From assembly GCA_907163375.1 (NCBI GenBank), contig CAJQUW010014769.1, positions 1,240,001-1,304,000 of the forward strand: a stretch of DNA of 64,000 nt, given 5' to 3'. Positions within the stretch are counted from its first letter, which is position 1; each line of letters begins with the position of its first letter. This DNA comes from Prostheceraeus crozeri (lineage: Eukaryota; Platyhelminthes; Polycladida; Euryleptidae). Both the position numbers and the translations under genes were made by a program. A model generated the notes under the pieces. That model made no database searches. It was not told where the DNA came from and was given only the letters and a program-made list of their open reading frames with translations. Below are positions 28,627 through 40,173 of this stretch, piece after piece.

Positions 28627-29475
28627 ATGGTTGATAAGAAAGCTCAGTACACATTTGCAAATGTTCGGAGATTGTCTGCTTCACAACTCAATAGACTCTC
28701 AAAAGAACAGCTGACATCTGCACTTAAGGACGCTGTCAATTGTTGTAATGAAGCCGATAACAAAGATGGTAGCAAAAGTGATGACGCGATAGTGAGTGCT
28801 ACTTCGATGCAAGCTATATGTGATGCTATGCCTCTAACGAAGAAAGACATAGAAGAAATCATGGACGTGAAATTTTCTCATTATCTCCGACAGCTAGATA
28901 TTCAGGTTGAATTTATGGTTGATAAACAAAGAGAAATACAGACAAGATGTGATACCCATCGAAGTGAATTAAATGATTTAAAACAACAGGCAAATTACTC
29001 TGAACCGCCTCATGACTTTGAGGAACATGTTGTAAGCGAAGCTGTGCAGCGATTATCGCGCCGCACCAACCTCATAATTTCAGGAGTGCCTAAAAAACCC
29101 ACTGGTTCATTAGAGGAAAGGACTGATTTTGATAAAAACCATTTCAAAGATATCCTACAGTTTCTGGGTTTAAATGATATGGGCATATTGTCCGTCAGGC
29201 GGATAGGAAACATTGGTGGGACGAAACCTAGACTATTGCGCATTATTTGTGCTGATGTTAACACAAAGTTTGCTATACTCACTAAAGCATGTGAATTACG
29301 AAAAAGTGACAACTTTAAACAAGTCTATATCAACCCAGACTTGACAGAATCACAGAGAGCAAGTAATGCTGCCTTAAGGAGAAAATTACGAATGCGACGT
29401 GCCAATGATGAGGATGTCTTTATAAAGAATGGTATGATAGAGGAACGAAATGAGCCAAATAAGAATTTTCATTGA
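28627..29475 (+). CDS. LINE ORF1 protein (coiled coil plus L1-type RNA-binding core)
   Basis: About 282 residues from MVDKKAQYTF, the first ATG in frame; an open frame extends a little upstream without one. An N-terminal helical part includes a likely coiled coil (QREIQTRCDTHRSELNDLKQQ). It is followed by an RRM-like core (RTNLIISGVPKKP, DILQFLGLNDMGILSVRRIG, RLLRIICADVNTKFAILTKA) and a C-terminal segment (YINPDLTESQRASNAALRRKLRMRR), the layout of the L1 ORF1/Transposase_22 family that binds LINE RNA. The stop overlaps the beginning of the endonuclease frame. It appears intact. Confidence 0.85.
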   Translation: MVDKKAQYTFANVRRLSASQLNRLSKEQLTSALKDAVNCCNEADNKDGSKSDDAIVSATSMQAICDAMPLTKKDIEEIMDVKFSHYLRQLDIQVEFMVDKQREIQTRCDTHRSELNDLKQQANYSEPPHDFEEHVVSEAVQRLSRRTNLIISGVPKKPTGSLEERTDFDKNHFKDILQFLGLNDMGILSVRRIGNIGGTKPRLLRIICADVNTKFAILTKACELRKSDNFKQVYINPDLTESQRASNAALRRKLRMRRANDEDVFIKNGMIEERNEPNKNFH

Positions 29476-30539
29476 ACTTTTTAACTTCTTTTACTTACTC
29501 CAAAAAGGTATCAGGTCGTTGCTATCCATCTATTATGTGCTCCAATGCTCGATCAATATCAAATGAAATCGATGATGTTCGTCTGACACTATCGTTGAAA
29601 AATATTGACATTTTCATCTGCTCTGAGACATGGTTATCAGCTGATAAGCATGATGATAATGTCGTTTCAATTGATGGTTACGTCTGTCTTCGAGCAGATC
29701 GTGTTGGCCGAATAGGCGGTGGAGTGGGGATATGGATGAAGGATTACATACCATTTGAACGGCGATATTTTGTGTCACCAATGGGTATTGAGTACATTTT
29801 TCTCTGCTTACACTCTTCAGCTGTGATTCTACTTGCCTTATATGTTCCTCCTGATTGTGCGATAACATATGGTTCTTGTATTTGTGATTTCATCATCGAT
29901 TCAATTGATTTGATGTTAAACAATTATTTTGATTATGAGATAATCATTTGTGGAGATCTGAATCGATTAAATATTACTCCTTTATGCGAGTCTTTGAATG
30001 TGATAAATTTGTACAACAAACCTACTTATGGAAATGCTCAGTTGGATTACATCTTGCTATCTGAGGATTTGGTAGAATGCTATACGATCTCTGAGTGCTC
30101 TCCGATTGATCAATCCAAGACTCCACACGTTTCTTTACTTGCGACCCCATGTATGAAGCTGAAGCAGTCCCACGATGTTATTAAGAAGGTCTACGATTTA
30201 CGTCAATCAAACCTGGACACTTTTGCCATGATTATACAGAACATCAACTGGGACTTCATTGATAATCCATCCATGTCTCTTGATGACAAATGTGCCTTAT
30301 TTCATGAATTACTGGAAACAGCAGTTAATCAGAGCATCCCGGTCTCATTTATTCGATGCACCGCTCGTGACAAACCTTGGACTAAACGTATCAGTGGCAA
30401 AAACTTACGGAAAGGTATAAAGACACAATCAAGTTCAAAGTCATCGAATCATGTTATGTCCCTTGTTTCAAAATATCCGACTATTCTTGATGCTGTTGAC
30501 GCCATCAATATTTCCCTATCTTGTTTTTCTGAACGATGA
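29472..30539 (+). CDS. LINE ORF2, apurinic-type endonuclease part
   Basis: An open frame of 355 codons overlapping the ORF1 stop with no clear ATG at its start, so translation may be by re-initiation or read-through as in related LINEs. APE-type endonuclease blocks are NARSISNEIDDVRL, CSETWLSADKHDD (catalytic Glu), IGGGVGIWMKDYI, ALYVPPD, IICGDLNR (catalytic Asp/Asn), TYGNAQLDYILLS and the closing SPIDQSKTPHVSLLA with the catalytic His. After RDKPWTKRISGK the usual linker to the reverse transcriptase is shortened and the frame changes near 30450-30540, consistent with an internal deletion plus frameshift. Confidence 0.85.
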   Translation: MNFLTSFTYSKKVSGRCYPSIMCSNARSISNEIDDVRLTLSLKNIDIFICSETWLSADKHDDNVVSIDGYVCLRADRVGRIGGGVGIWMKDYIPFERRYFVSPMGIEYIFLCLHSSAVILLALYVPPDCAITYGSCICDFIIDSIDLMLNNYFDYEIIICGDLNRLNITPLCESLNVINLYNKPTYGNAQLDYILLSEDLVECYTISECSPIDQSKTPHVSLLATPCMKLKQSHDVIKKVYDLRQSNLDTFAMIIQNINWDFIDNPSMSLDDKCALFHELLETAVNQSIPVSFIRCTARDKPWTKRISGKNLRKGIKTQSSSKSSNHVMSLVSKYPTILDAVDAINISLSCFSER

Positions 30540-31983
30540 TAATGATAGTGTCTTCATACACTCTTATGATTCTGAAGCTAGCATCAGCATTGATATTTCG
30601 CCTTTTGCCATCTATGATATGATAGCTAAATGTAAGACTTCTAAAGCCTCGCTTGACTTGCCAATATTGTTTTATAAGCAAGCAAGAATTTTTCTGGCTG
30701 AGCCTCTGTGTAGATTGTTTCAGCTATCGATCGAGTTATGTACTTTTCCGAAGGCATTGAAAGTTGCTGCGATCTGTCCGGTCCCAAAGACTAAATCTCC
30801 CGAGTTGTGTGATATCCGTCCTATCAGCATTTTGAGATTTCCAGCAAAGTTATTGGAAACTGTCATTGTGAGTTTCTTAAAGGCCATCATCTTACAAAAT
30901 TATGATGACAATCAGTACGGTTTCCGTCCAATGTCTTCGACACAATGTGCACTAGTGTCTCTTAACGAACATATCTTACAGTATTTGGATGACTCGCAAA
31001 CTTGTGGTGTACTTGTCATATCGTATGACTACTCAAAGGCTTTTGATAAATTGCGTGCTAGTCGCATTTTGAGCCAACTGATGAAGTGTAATTTTCCGAT
31101 CGCCGTTGTTAAGTGGATAAAAAGCTACTTAACCGATAGAATGCAGTACGTTGCAATTGGAGAGACCAAGAGCAGCTGCGTGAACGTGACATCGGGGATC
31201 CCTCAAGGATCAGTTTTGGGTCCTTATTTGTATGCCTTGGCCACATCATCGTTCTGCACTATCGGTAATGAATGTCATGTTGAACAATATGCTGACGACA
31301 CAACTATGTGCTTCCCTATTTATCCTCAACAAAACAACATCCACATTCAAACCGAACATGATAACCTTTTGAGGTGGTCTAATGAAATGGACTTAGCTTT
31401 GAACAATGATAAATGCAGGGCCCTGCTGATACCGAAAAGAAACTTTGACGATTCTTTCCATTTCTCCTCGGTCAAACTAGCTGAGTCGATGAACATTTTG
31501 GGGGTCACATATAATTCGAGAGGAACTTGGACAACTCATGTGGAATCAATTTCAAAGACAGCCTCTCGAAGAATGTATGCAATACGAGTAATTGAACCTT
31601 GTCTATCTGTTGGTCAATTGAAGACATTATATTATGCAACAGTACGCTCGATTCTTGAGTATTGTGCACCTGTATTTATAGATTTGTCGGCTGCCGATTC
31701 AATACGACTTGAGCGAATCCAAAGACGCTTTCATAAAGTAATGTGTGGAAATGACTGTAATGATCATTGCTTACCCTCTCTCGAAGATCGACGTGATGAA
31801 CTAACCGACAGATTCTTTCAGAAAATTATGTGGCCAAATCATATTTTGCATAAACTCCTTCCTGAAAGATCCCAAACTGGTCGTTTCCTATTGCCGAAGG
31901 TCCGAACATCTCGACGAAGACAATCATACATTTTTCAAGCCGCCATGCGCTTCAATGATTCCTACGAACGTGCTTTCAAATGA
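30540..31983 (+). CDS. LINE ORF2, reverse transcriptase part
   Basis: The open frame in this interval actually extends back to 30451, overlapping the endonuclease frame. Motifs in order are AAICPVPKTKSPELCDIRPISIL (region 0-1), QYGFRPMSSTQCALVSL, VISYDYSKAFDKL (motif A Asp), TSGIPQGSVLGPYLYALA, EQYADDTTMCF (YADD catalytic pair), LALNNDKCRALLI, MNILGVTY, SILEYCAPVFIDL and LERIQRRFHKVMCG. These are typical of the CR1/jockey superfamily. No RNase H domain is present. The frame is open to the stop at 31983. Confidence 0.9.
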
Positions 31984-32098
31984 TTGAGTTTTGAATGTTT
32001 TAATCTTACTTGATAAACTTGTTCCTATATTTTCACTCACTTAAATGTTTCTATGTAATGTCAACGATTTCCATTTCAAAAATATACAGGCATTATGT

Positions 32099-32206
32099 AT
32101 AAATAATGCTTTCTATGACAGACATAAGTCGCAATCACGGAATTAGATTGTTTAAGGGTATCACTTTGCCAGACGTGCAAATTGATTCAAAGCGATGGCA
32201 CATGCA
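32099..32206. repeat. Right copy of the 108-bp LINE target duplication
   Basis: Direct repeat of 27726-27833, directly after the LINE tail. It includes the first 71 bp of the MITE A element that continues to 32657. Confidence 0.85.
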
Positions 32207-32657
32207 GAGACTTACTAAGGGGGCAAAAAGAAAATTTTAATACCTTGCACAGATAGGAAAAATAGTCATGCGTCGCTTGCGGATTGCTCTGAATTCCTTC
32301 AAAATGCTCCGATCACCACGATTCCTTCAGATTCGAAGAATTCAGATCATGGCGCAAACGTTTTGTCGATAATGCTGGGCCTCCGATCATTATTAAAAAA
32401 AGTTATCAGGCGTACGAAAAAGCGTTCATAAACTTCGCTGTAGAACTTGATATCGACTGTGTCTCTTTGATATGTGATCTGGTTGATAACAGTCACTGAA
32501 ACTTCGAACAATTTGACGTGTTTAATGTTGAACTTGCTACTCATTGTTCGATTGCTGTGTTATTATGTCAGCAGGTTGTGCCATTTCATTAACGTTACAT
32601 GTTCCAATGCTTCCTTTCTAGTCAAGCAGAAGAAGAGACGACCTGTCTAATTCTGTG
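32136..32657. mobile_element. MITE A copy 1 (hAT-type), 522 bp
   Basis: Termini are CACGGAATTAGA and TCTAATTCTGTG (consensus CACAGAATTAGA); the flanking octamers GTCGCAAT and GTCAGAAT agree at six of eight positions. It is the reverse complement of the 522-bp copy at 45127-45648. The copy was the landing site of the LINE, so its first 71 bp are also found at 27763-27833. It is non-coding. Confidence 0.85.
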
Positions 32658-32799
32658 GTCAGAATAAAAATATTCAATGATGAATTCAAAATGATCTAAC
32701 TCGTGATTTTTTCACATGTCAATGATATTTTCATGCTAATTTATGTGCTACATCCTTCATCTCTCATACGAATCGGACTAATAAATACAAATCAGACTT

Positions 32800-33200
32800 G
32801 TAGGCCTACAGCACAAATTGAATTCGAGATGATAACTTGAAGAACATCGATGTCAGCAGCTAATCGGACTTCGTCTGTTCGACACATTATTTTACTACTT
32901 ATTGTGCGTGCATTCTTTTCTCTCCGTCTCATTAGTTGATATTTCAAATCAATGACGAGTATGTTAGTGTTTTGTAGTAGATGCAGCCTTGGTCATTATC
33001 ACTTTACGAGTTGTCTCGATATGAATTTGTCGACTTCGGGTGGTATTTGATCAGAATACCTCGAACAGAAGTATTCAGATCAAGCTGCTGACATCGCTAT
33101 ACTTTGAGTTATCGTCTCTGATTCAAAAGTACGTGTCCTATTTTCATATTTTTTGTATGAGGGTAGAAAGTATCAGGGTTGTCGTAAAGAGGAAATTTCA
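32800..33200. repeat. Decayed copy of a fold-back repeat family
   Basis: Blocks such as GTCAGCAGCTAATCGGACTT, CTGTTCGACACATTATT and TCAGATCAAGCTGCTGACAT match the element at 38950-39582 in the same order. Inverted arms (AGCAGCTAATCGGACTT against TCAGATCAAGCTGCT) are still visible. There is no coding content. Confidence 0.6.
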
Positions 33201-36200
33201 GTTCCATTTCAGAAATTTCGTATCCATGGACATCCCAAATGCTTCGAGAAGTGGATATCAAAATTCAAAATACAATTTTTGCTGGACCAAAAATAGAAAT
33301 TAATGAACGCACAGTGTAATGCATCATAGCGGCAGATTATTTTTCTTAAGGTTTTGCATGGCTTAGTGTCTTCACGCAATAGACAAGCTATCCAAATTTA
33401 GAACGGAAGTGTTCTACCCAGAAGTGAGACTTACAGAACTAAATGTTGACTGAACATTCACACAAAGCTACCTGCATCCAAAAGCGATAGATGTCCAATT
33501 ATCATAAACAAGTTCAACGATTCTAAGGCCAATGATAGGAGTGTGAGAACCTGATCCGAACCCAATCCTAATTCATGTTTGAGTTGGGTTTGCAAATTCA
33601 TTTTGGTTCGGGTTGATTGTAAAATATTCGGGGGTGTTTTCGGGTTATGAATTTATCATACTAAATTAAAAATTTATAAATATGCTTATGTTTTGTCGGC
33701 TCCCTTTGTAGATGTATATATTTCATACCTGTAAAATTTGTGCATACAATTTTTATGCATGTGTGCTTGCAATTTTTTATGGCATGTTGAATGTATTTAC
33801 TCAATCGCATATCTATTACTGATGGCATATTTTTCTTGTTTCATCAAACTACAGCTCAGCTATTTTTATTTCTTTATAGAGCAAACAATTGAAAAGAATC
33901 ATGAAGAAACATGAAATTAAATTGCAATAGGCCTACTAAGAGGAGATAATAATAATTTTCGCCAACGTTTCGCCTTTGCGGTGCAAATTGGTAACAGATA
34001 GTGCGTCCTGGAAACTCTTCCAGCAGGAGTGTCTTTTCCCTGTACTTGTGACTTTTCTTACTTTTGATATAAAGTATTTCTTGTTGCTTTTTCGTTCTTT
34101 CAATAAAGCATGATTAATAATATCATTATTTTTATTAACATACCATTTTCCGGTGGGCTATGACAAAGGCTATGCATTAAATTGATGTAGCGGGCCGATG
34201 CAGAAAATCGATTGGTGGTGTACCCGTATTGGTGAAATATCCTAAACTGTAACTTTAAAAAATAAACATGTTCTAGCAATGCATGATAATCACTTAACAG
34301 ACAATAGTAGCACTATTATACAAATTAAAAACAAGTATACGCAGATTGCTATCGTGCAAAAGAGCAATTTCCATTTCATTTACCTTCCTTCTGCAAGGTC
34401 TATGCCCAAATATTCGGAAATACATTCTCCATGGTCGCATTAATTTGATTTTTCATAAAATGTTTTAAATATTTTTCGGGTTGTGTTCGGATTTTCTAGT
34501 ATCAGTAAAATCTTCCGGTCGCGTGAAATTCATGGCTTGGACTCGGGTTAGGGTGGAAAATGGTCAGGTCGTGTTCGAGTTTCAATTCATAGCCGTTGCA
34601 CATTATAAGTCGATGGTACCGAGTGGACTATATTTTCACTCAATAATCTTCATTGTTGTGACATTTCGTGGACAGTTAAATCTAGGACTCATAGTAAGGC
34701 GCTATTATACCGATGCATACCGAAAAGAGAAACTCTCTCACAGAATAAATCTAATCACAATCATATATGTAATCCATGTCAATATGAAATGAATTTCAGA
34801 GTCCCTGATTCTGTCTCACTTCTCTTGCACTGATATATAGCTCAACTTGCAAATATCGATCACATCATTTCAAAGATTCGTTGTTGCCGAAATCTGCCTC
34901 AGCTAATCACGGAAGTCTGGATCAACCTTCTCCATAAATACAACAAATATGACACCATTTACAGAGAACAGCTTAAGCCTCTATGACAACCTGTAAGTCA
35001 ACCAGATTTACGAAGAAATAAGCTGATTTTTTGGTCTCGTGGTGCTGACAAATTTACTTCTGAAATGCTCTTAATAAATCTTCACTTTTAATAAATGTGA
35101 TTGCGTTCCATTGGAAGATGTGGTTGGCCACAAGAAGATCTAGTGCTGGCCATGATTTGGCAGTGCCTACAAATGCTAATTAAAATACAAAAATGTAAGC
35201 TAAAGATGCGAATTGCTTTTTTTAATCAGACAGTAGGCCTACGCTCACAATGCAAAATGTGCTAAGATTGTGAATTTTTTATTGATCATGATGGTATAAA
35301 AACATAGTGGTGACGCATGTTTCGATAAAACGCAAATCCAATTTTTATTGGATTTTCCATTGTTTCATTGTGAATTTTTGTGCACAACGACAACGGACAA
35401 CAAATTCTTGTGAAAATGAGTGCCGCTGCACTGGTGTGAGACTGCGGCAATTAGGAGAAATTGAACAATGAATTAAAACTGAAGCTGCCTAGCCAACCTC
35501 CTCCATAATAATTGATCGATAACAGTCAGTGAAGGATTCAAGCGGCGCTTACCGAATCGACTATGGTGAGAAAATTGGGGTCTGAAAATCTGAAAAAGCA
35601 ATTGCATGTGTGTTCGTTAAATCAACTTATGGTTACATTTTAAAAACATGGCCTCACTATGTCTATAGTGATTGTAAAATATTCAGATCCACTAAACAAT
35701 GCGACCTTTTCTTCTCTATAGCATGAATTTTTAAGTTCCATGTTCTTGCTCACGTCTCACTTCCTCTACAAGTATCAATTTGTGTCGAAGTTCTCATCAT
35801 TTGTCCTTATTGTGAAAACAGTTTGGGAAAAATATAGTTAGTCACGAATGATTTGAGGCTCCTTATCAAGCCAAAGCAAAACAACTTTTTTCAACGTGAG
35901 CAAGCAGCGTTTTTGCTTCATGAAGTGTGCACGATTTCTGTTTCCGTTTCTTTCTTATGATTCCGTCGATTTTTGCATCAAAAATATCTAACTAACCATT
36001 CAATCTGTGTTATTGATGGATCAGCAATTTCACGTTGATACAACTTCCTGATAATTTCCAATAAATTAATAATAAGAAATTAAAAATCCCTTTATGCAAA
36101 AGAAATCTGCACTCATGTGTTCATAATAACTGGGTATTCAACTGAAGATAGAATTTTTAAGAAAATGCATCATTTCTGCTCTTAACTTTAAATCAAGCAT

Positions 36201-36299
36201 CGGATGGATTTAGAAATTTGAAGTACATGCGTTACAGGGAATTTTCACAACTATGCAATGGTGAAAAACACATTGTCTGAAATGTTGAAAGAACAAGTC
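33201..36299. other. Unassigned non-coding DNA with a short Penelope-type motif
   Basis: No gene recognised. Near 33958-33995 the minus strand reads CACCGCAAAGGCGAAACGTTGGC, cut here as GGCGAAACGTTGGC, a string common at Penelope-like element ends. A GGTTCGGGT-rich patch occurs near 33590-33650 and again near 34465-34570. Confidence 0.45.
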
Positions 36300-36600
36300 T
36301 TGCTAACTGTGCGAGTGGCCCCCTCATCGTAGCATGTAGGTAGCAGTTGGCCCCGAGGAAGGAGTGGGTAGGAGGAAGCCTGTACGAGTGATTCCTCTCC
36401 GAAAAGAGCGAGTAGTAGAGCTTGTCTGGTGTGTGGGTAAGATTAGGCTCTTCACGTAAATGGTGGAGGCACGAGTCGGCTACTCACAGTTGTGACTTTA
36501 TGACCCTCACCGGTGCGAGTTGGTATTAGTAGTCCCCTCACCGGTGCGAGTTGGCAGTAGTAGGCCTCTTACAGATGCGGTCGGATGCGGGTACCGTAAA
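36300..36600. repeat. GC-richer patch with short imperfect tandem repeats
   Basis: CCTCACCGGTGCGAGTTGG occurs at about 36507-36525 and 36537-36555 in a unit of roughly 30 bp, followed by a weaker third copy. The patch stands out from its AT-rich surroundings. No gene is seen. Confidence 0.6.
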
Positions 36601-38073
36601 ATGTTACAATCGCAGATCACTAACACATTTCCTATTTAGTTATCCATTAATCAAACGCATCCATCTATAATTGGCGCGCCAAATATTCCACTAGATATCG
36701 ATCTCGTTGGATATAAAAATGTCAATCACCTAAAGGATACTTATTTTCCAATGCAATCCATCTCATTGTATTTTTAGACAATGTATTATGTCTACTACTG
36801 TAGTGTATTATATTCAGTGCCGGATTTGTAATCTCTAATGTTGAAAAATGTCACGCAATAGTCAGTTTTTATAACCATTGACTGCAAAATTGAAAAATGT
36901 TTTGTGCCTGGGAATCAGATTTTGGTGTTAAACAGATGTTCAATTTTCATAAACAGGAGGTAATAGGACATATAAGCCATAAATAAGCTGGATATTGTTC
37001 TTCCCATGAAACGCGGTGCAATGCCCAAAGGTGACATTTCTCATCATTCTAGTTTGGTAACATGTGGCATGAAGATCATTTCAAATCTATTCATGTAAAC
37101 ACCAGATACCTACATAAGAATGTGTTTGGCAATATTTCCATGAGAAACTGATGCAATTAGTATTGTCAATGACTGTCTAGATAAGTACTAAATACGTGAC
37201 TGTGTGCAAAATGTACAATTCAAATTTAATTAAGTTTAAACATATCATTCGCACATGGATAGCATATCATCTACCCCAATTTTGTCAGTATACTTAGATT
37301 TTTGTCCATTTTCAATTATTATGCATAAATAAAAGCACAATGAAGTCGATAACATTAATCAAAATCGTGCCAGCGAAATTATTTTTTATGGTAACAAATG
37401 TCACCCGTGGGCGCTACTGGGTTAATGTGATTCACAACCAAAAGTAACATAGTGATCTGTGAAGATGTCCTGTCCAGTAGGCTTATATTAAGCAGATTCA
37501 GCAAGATTAGGCATACTTCATTAGCAATAATATTGAAATGTTTTGATAGTATTATCGTGCCCCGTATTACGGTATCTATGGAAGCTTTGCGATTTGCAAA
37601 TCCAAAAGAATTTAGTAGCGAATTACTCGGCTCTTTCGCATGATAAGACCACCTTGCACATTTGACCTTTGTATTCCACAAATTGTTAATTTGACTGTGA
37701 GTGGCTCTTCCGGGAGAAGATGCGTCGATGTTTTGAGTTTAGTGACTCCAGCAAGATTCTGATAGTCACGTCATTCGACCAAGGACGAGACAGTGTATCC
37801 CACCCAATCAATGCTAACAGACAAATAAGAGCATTGAAAATATCTAAAAATGAGTAATTTGTCGCTCTTGACAAAATGTAAGCGCTTGGCTTGAATAACT
37901 GAAGTCTTATAAATTAATGAAATGTGATGTAGTAATGATTTCGGGAATGTGGTATCTGGAGAGAACAGTAAAAAATTACCCATCGTCCATAAATTTCAGC
38001 CAGGTGCCCCTATTAGTGTCATTTGCACCGAATTTTGAAAAGCGAATGTTGACAATTTGTATACACTTGGTCT
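36601..38073. other. Unassigned non-coding DNA
   Basis: No gene recognised; a 100-codon open frame on the minus strand at 37379-37681 has no motif I can support. Confidence 0.45.
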
Positions 38074-38081
38074 GATAAGGG

Positions 38082-38337
38082 CATAGAAATTGACAACAAT
38101 AAAACCTCTAGAATGGAAATTAAGCTTCATGCAATGCACAATAACGGCACATAAATCGCACGCATTTTCACTTAGATGCACCTGCCAACGTCTGTATCAT
38201 TGGGTTAGAATCAGTCACATGAGTAAATCGAAGGTTTTAATAGGTTCTTCATGCCCCAACTTAGTTCCCCCGGATGTGCCGCGACCTTGAGCCAATTTCC
38301 ATTCTAGCGAACTTCAGATAAACAGTTTATTTCTATG
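38082..38337. mobile_element. MITE B copy 2 (hAT-type)
   Basis: 256 bp, reverse complement of the copy at 28228-28490, with CATAGAAAT...ATTTCTATG ends and a perfect 8-bp duplication GATAAGGG at 38074-38081 and 38338-38345. It is non-coding. Confidence 0.92.
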
Positions 38338-38345
38338 GATAAGGG

Positions 38346-38949
38346 TTAATGCGTGTTCACAGTAACATGTCAGACGGCCTAGGCGACGGATTATTATGGC
38401 ATATTTAATGAAATTTTGTCTGGTTATGTTTGAAGTTGCCGCTGTCAATTGTCGTATGGCTATCGAAATAAAACACAGATTTTTTTCATATAATGAATTA
38501 TCTCTGTGCATTCAGCCATGGTATGAACAATTTGTGAGTATTCACAGAATGCAATCAATGTAAGCATCTTCCAGGAGCTGCAAAGAACAGAGATGGAAGC
38601 GGTCTAGACTATAAATCGTGTCTACGGACAGATGAGGTATGATTTCGACATGGTTGAATAACTTAGATATATATCCATTTTTATCTGTGGAGGCTCGCGC
38701 TGTTAATAGTTGAGTCATCTTGACTTCCGACGCATTATAAATAGTGAGTGATCCGTATTGATCAAACTGCGACAATGAAAAACATGCAATAGAAATGCTA
38801 GATATGCTTCTATCGCTGATTAGAAAAATTAACCAAAAGTACTCCAAATAAATCTTAATCACTTATTGTAAGGGATTATCCTAACTAAATTGAATTTCCA
38901 ATTACTGATAAATTGATGGCACAAAATATCAATTGTCAATTGATTGGGT
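38346..38949. other. Unassigned non-coding DNA
   Basis: Nothing recognised on either strand. Confidence 0.5.
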
Positions 38950-39582
38950 AATTATGGGCTATCTCCCCCCCCCCACGTTTTCAAGTTTGTCTAAAATCCG
39001 CAAAATGAACCAACCGTCACAAAACTTCAGAAACACGTACTCAAGCATATTTTCTACTAACATGCAAAAATTTATGCAGATCGGACAAGTAGTTTTTGCA
39101 TTAGAGACGATGACGTGAAGTGTAGCGATGTCAGCAACTTGATCTGACTTATTCTGTTCGACGCATTATTGTTACTCGTGTCACCCCGTGTGTGCATTGT
39201 TCTCTCTCCTTCCTGTCATCAATGCTATTTGAAATCTTCCCACGACCACTACCTTGCAACACCTTTAGTATATTAGGTACATTAAAGGAAGGGATGGGCT
39301 CTGGGGCACTATCACTTCAAGAGTTGTCGCGGCATGACTTTGCTGACCTAGTGCTATCTGCTCAGACGATGAGGTGAGGCGAAGTCAGATCAAGCTGCTG
39401 AGATCGCTACACTTCACGGCATCGTCTCTAATGCAAACAACACTTGTCCGATTTGCATATATTTTAGCATGCAGGTAGAAAAGATGCTTGAGTACTTGTC
39501 TCAGACGTTTTGTGACGATTGATTCATTTTTACGGATTTTCGACAAATTTGAAAACGTGGGAGGAGAAAACCCATAGGTACC
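38950..39582. mobile_element. Fold-back element, about 630 bp
   Basis: Long imperfect inverted arms: TGGGCTATCTCC and ACGTTTTCAAGTTTGTC at the left pair with the right end ACGTGGGAGGAGAAAACCCA region. Pairing continues inward through ATTAGAGACGATG...CATCGTCTCTAAT and AGATCAAGCTGCTGA. A C-tract lies near the left end. It is non-coding, and a decayed relative lies at 32800-33200. Confidence 0.75.
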
Positions 39583-39668
39583 ATTGACTGTTTCAATATC
39601 CTATATCAATCAATTGATTAACTCAAATTACAATAATTGATCTAAATGAACTCTACTAGTGTATAGTA

Positions 39669-39855
39669 AATGAATGAGGGTTTAACGTCACTACTCCCCG
39701 GCACCGGTGGCTTGGACGGTGCTGACATAGTCAGACTTCGATCTTTTTACCCCGAATTAATTACTTCCTGACGACTTCAAATGACACTTTCGGGACTCGA
39801 CCTCTGGTCCGAAAGATCGCTAGGCCAAGCACTTAGCCACTGCGCCACGGAGAAC
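39669..39855 (-). mobile_element. tRNA-derived SINE
   Basis: Read on the minus strand, the head has an A-box-like TGGCGCAGTGG (39837-39847) and a B-box-like GGTCGAGTCCC (39792-39802), the internal RNA polymerase III promoter of a tRNA. A unique body follows, and a tail GTTAAACCCTCATTCATT at 39669-39690 ends in short CATT repeats. The length of about 187 bp and non-tRNA 3' half indicate a SINE, not a tRNA gene. Confidence 0.8.
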
Positions 39856-40173
39856 AAAGGTGTAAACGTTTGTCTAATGTCGACTGAACGACTTAGCACT
39901 CGATCATGCAGAAGCTCGCACTGAAACTTCTTATGTCTAATTTTTTTGTTTACGTTCTCAGCAGTCCATTGCCACGGACGCCTTCGGCTATATGAACCAA
40001 CACACACGCACAGTACCTCTGCAATATAGCAGTCCAGACACCATCTATCACTCGTCATAAGTATCACAGCAAGTGCCAAAGTCATTAGCTACAAGGTTCG
40101 CAATCTCTGTTCAGCTACAGGTTTTGGACTTAAAGACTGACATCCATGCTTTAGCAAGTGAAATAGTGAGTTC
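39856..40173. other. Unassigned non-coding DNA
   Basis: Nothing recognised. Confidence 0.45.

Larger units (their letters stand above)
27834..32098 (+). mobile_element. Full-length-like CR1/jockey-group LINE, 4.27 kb
   Basis: The element lies exactly between 108-bp direct repeats and carries a 5' region of about 0.8 kb, an ORF1, an endonuclease frame and a reverse-transcriptase frame, then a 3' tail of about 115 bp without a poly-A run. It inserted into a MITE A copy whose remaining part continues at 32207. A MITE B element lies in its 5' region. The linker between endonuclease and reverse transcriptase is shortened and out of frame, so this copy is dead. About ten differences between the 108-bp repeats suggest moderate age. 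Confidence 0.88.

Noticed and set aside
37379-37681. A 100-codon minus-strand frame as a gene
   Set aside because: No recognisable domain, overlapped by a plus-strand frame of similar quality, and no splice or promoter support.
39792-39855. A tRNA gene on the minus strand
   Set aside because: A and B boxes are present, but there is no good cloverleaf, and a long non-tRNA body with a CATT tail follows, which is the layout of a SINE.
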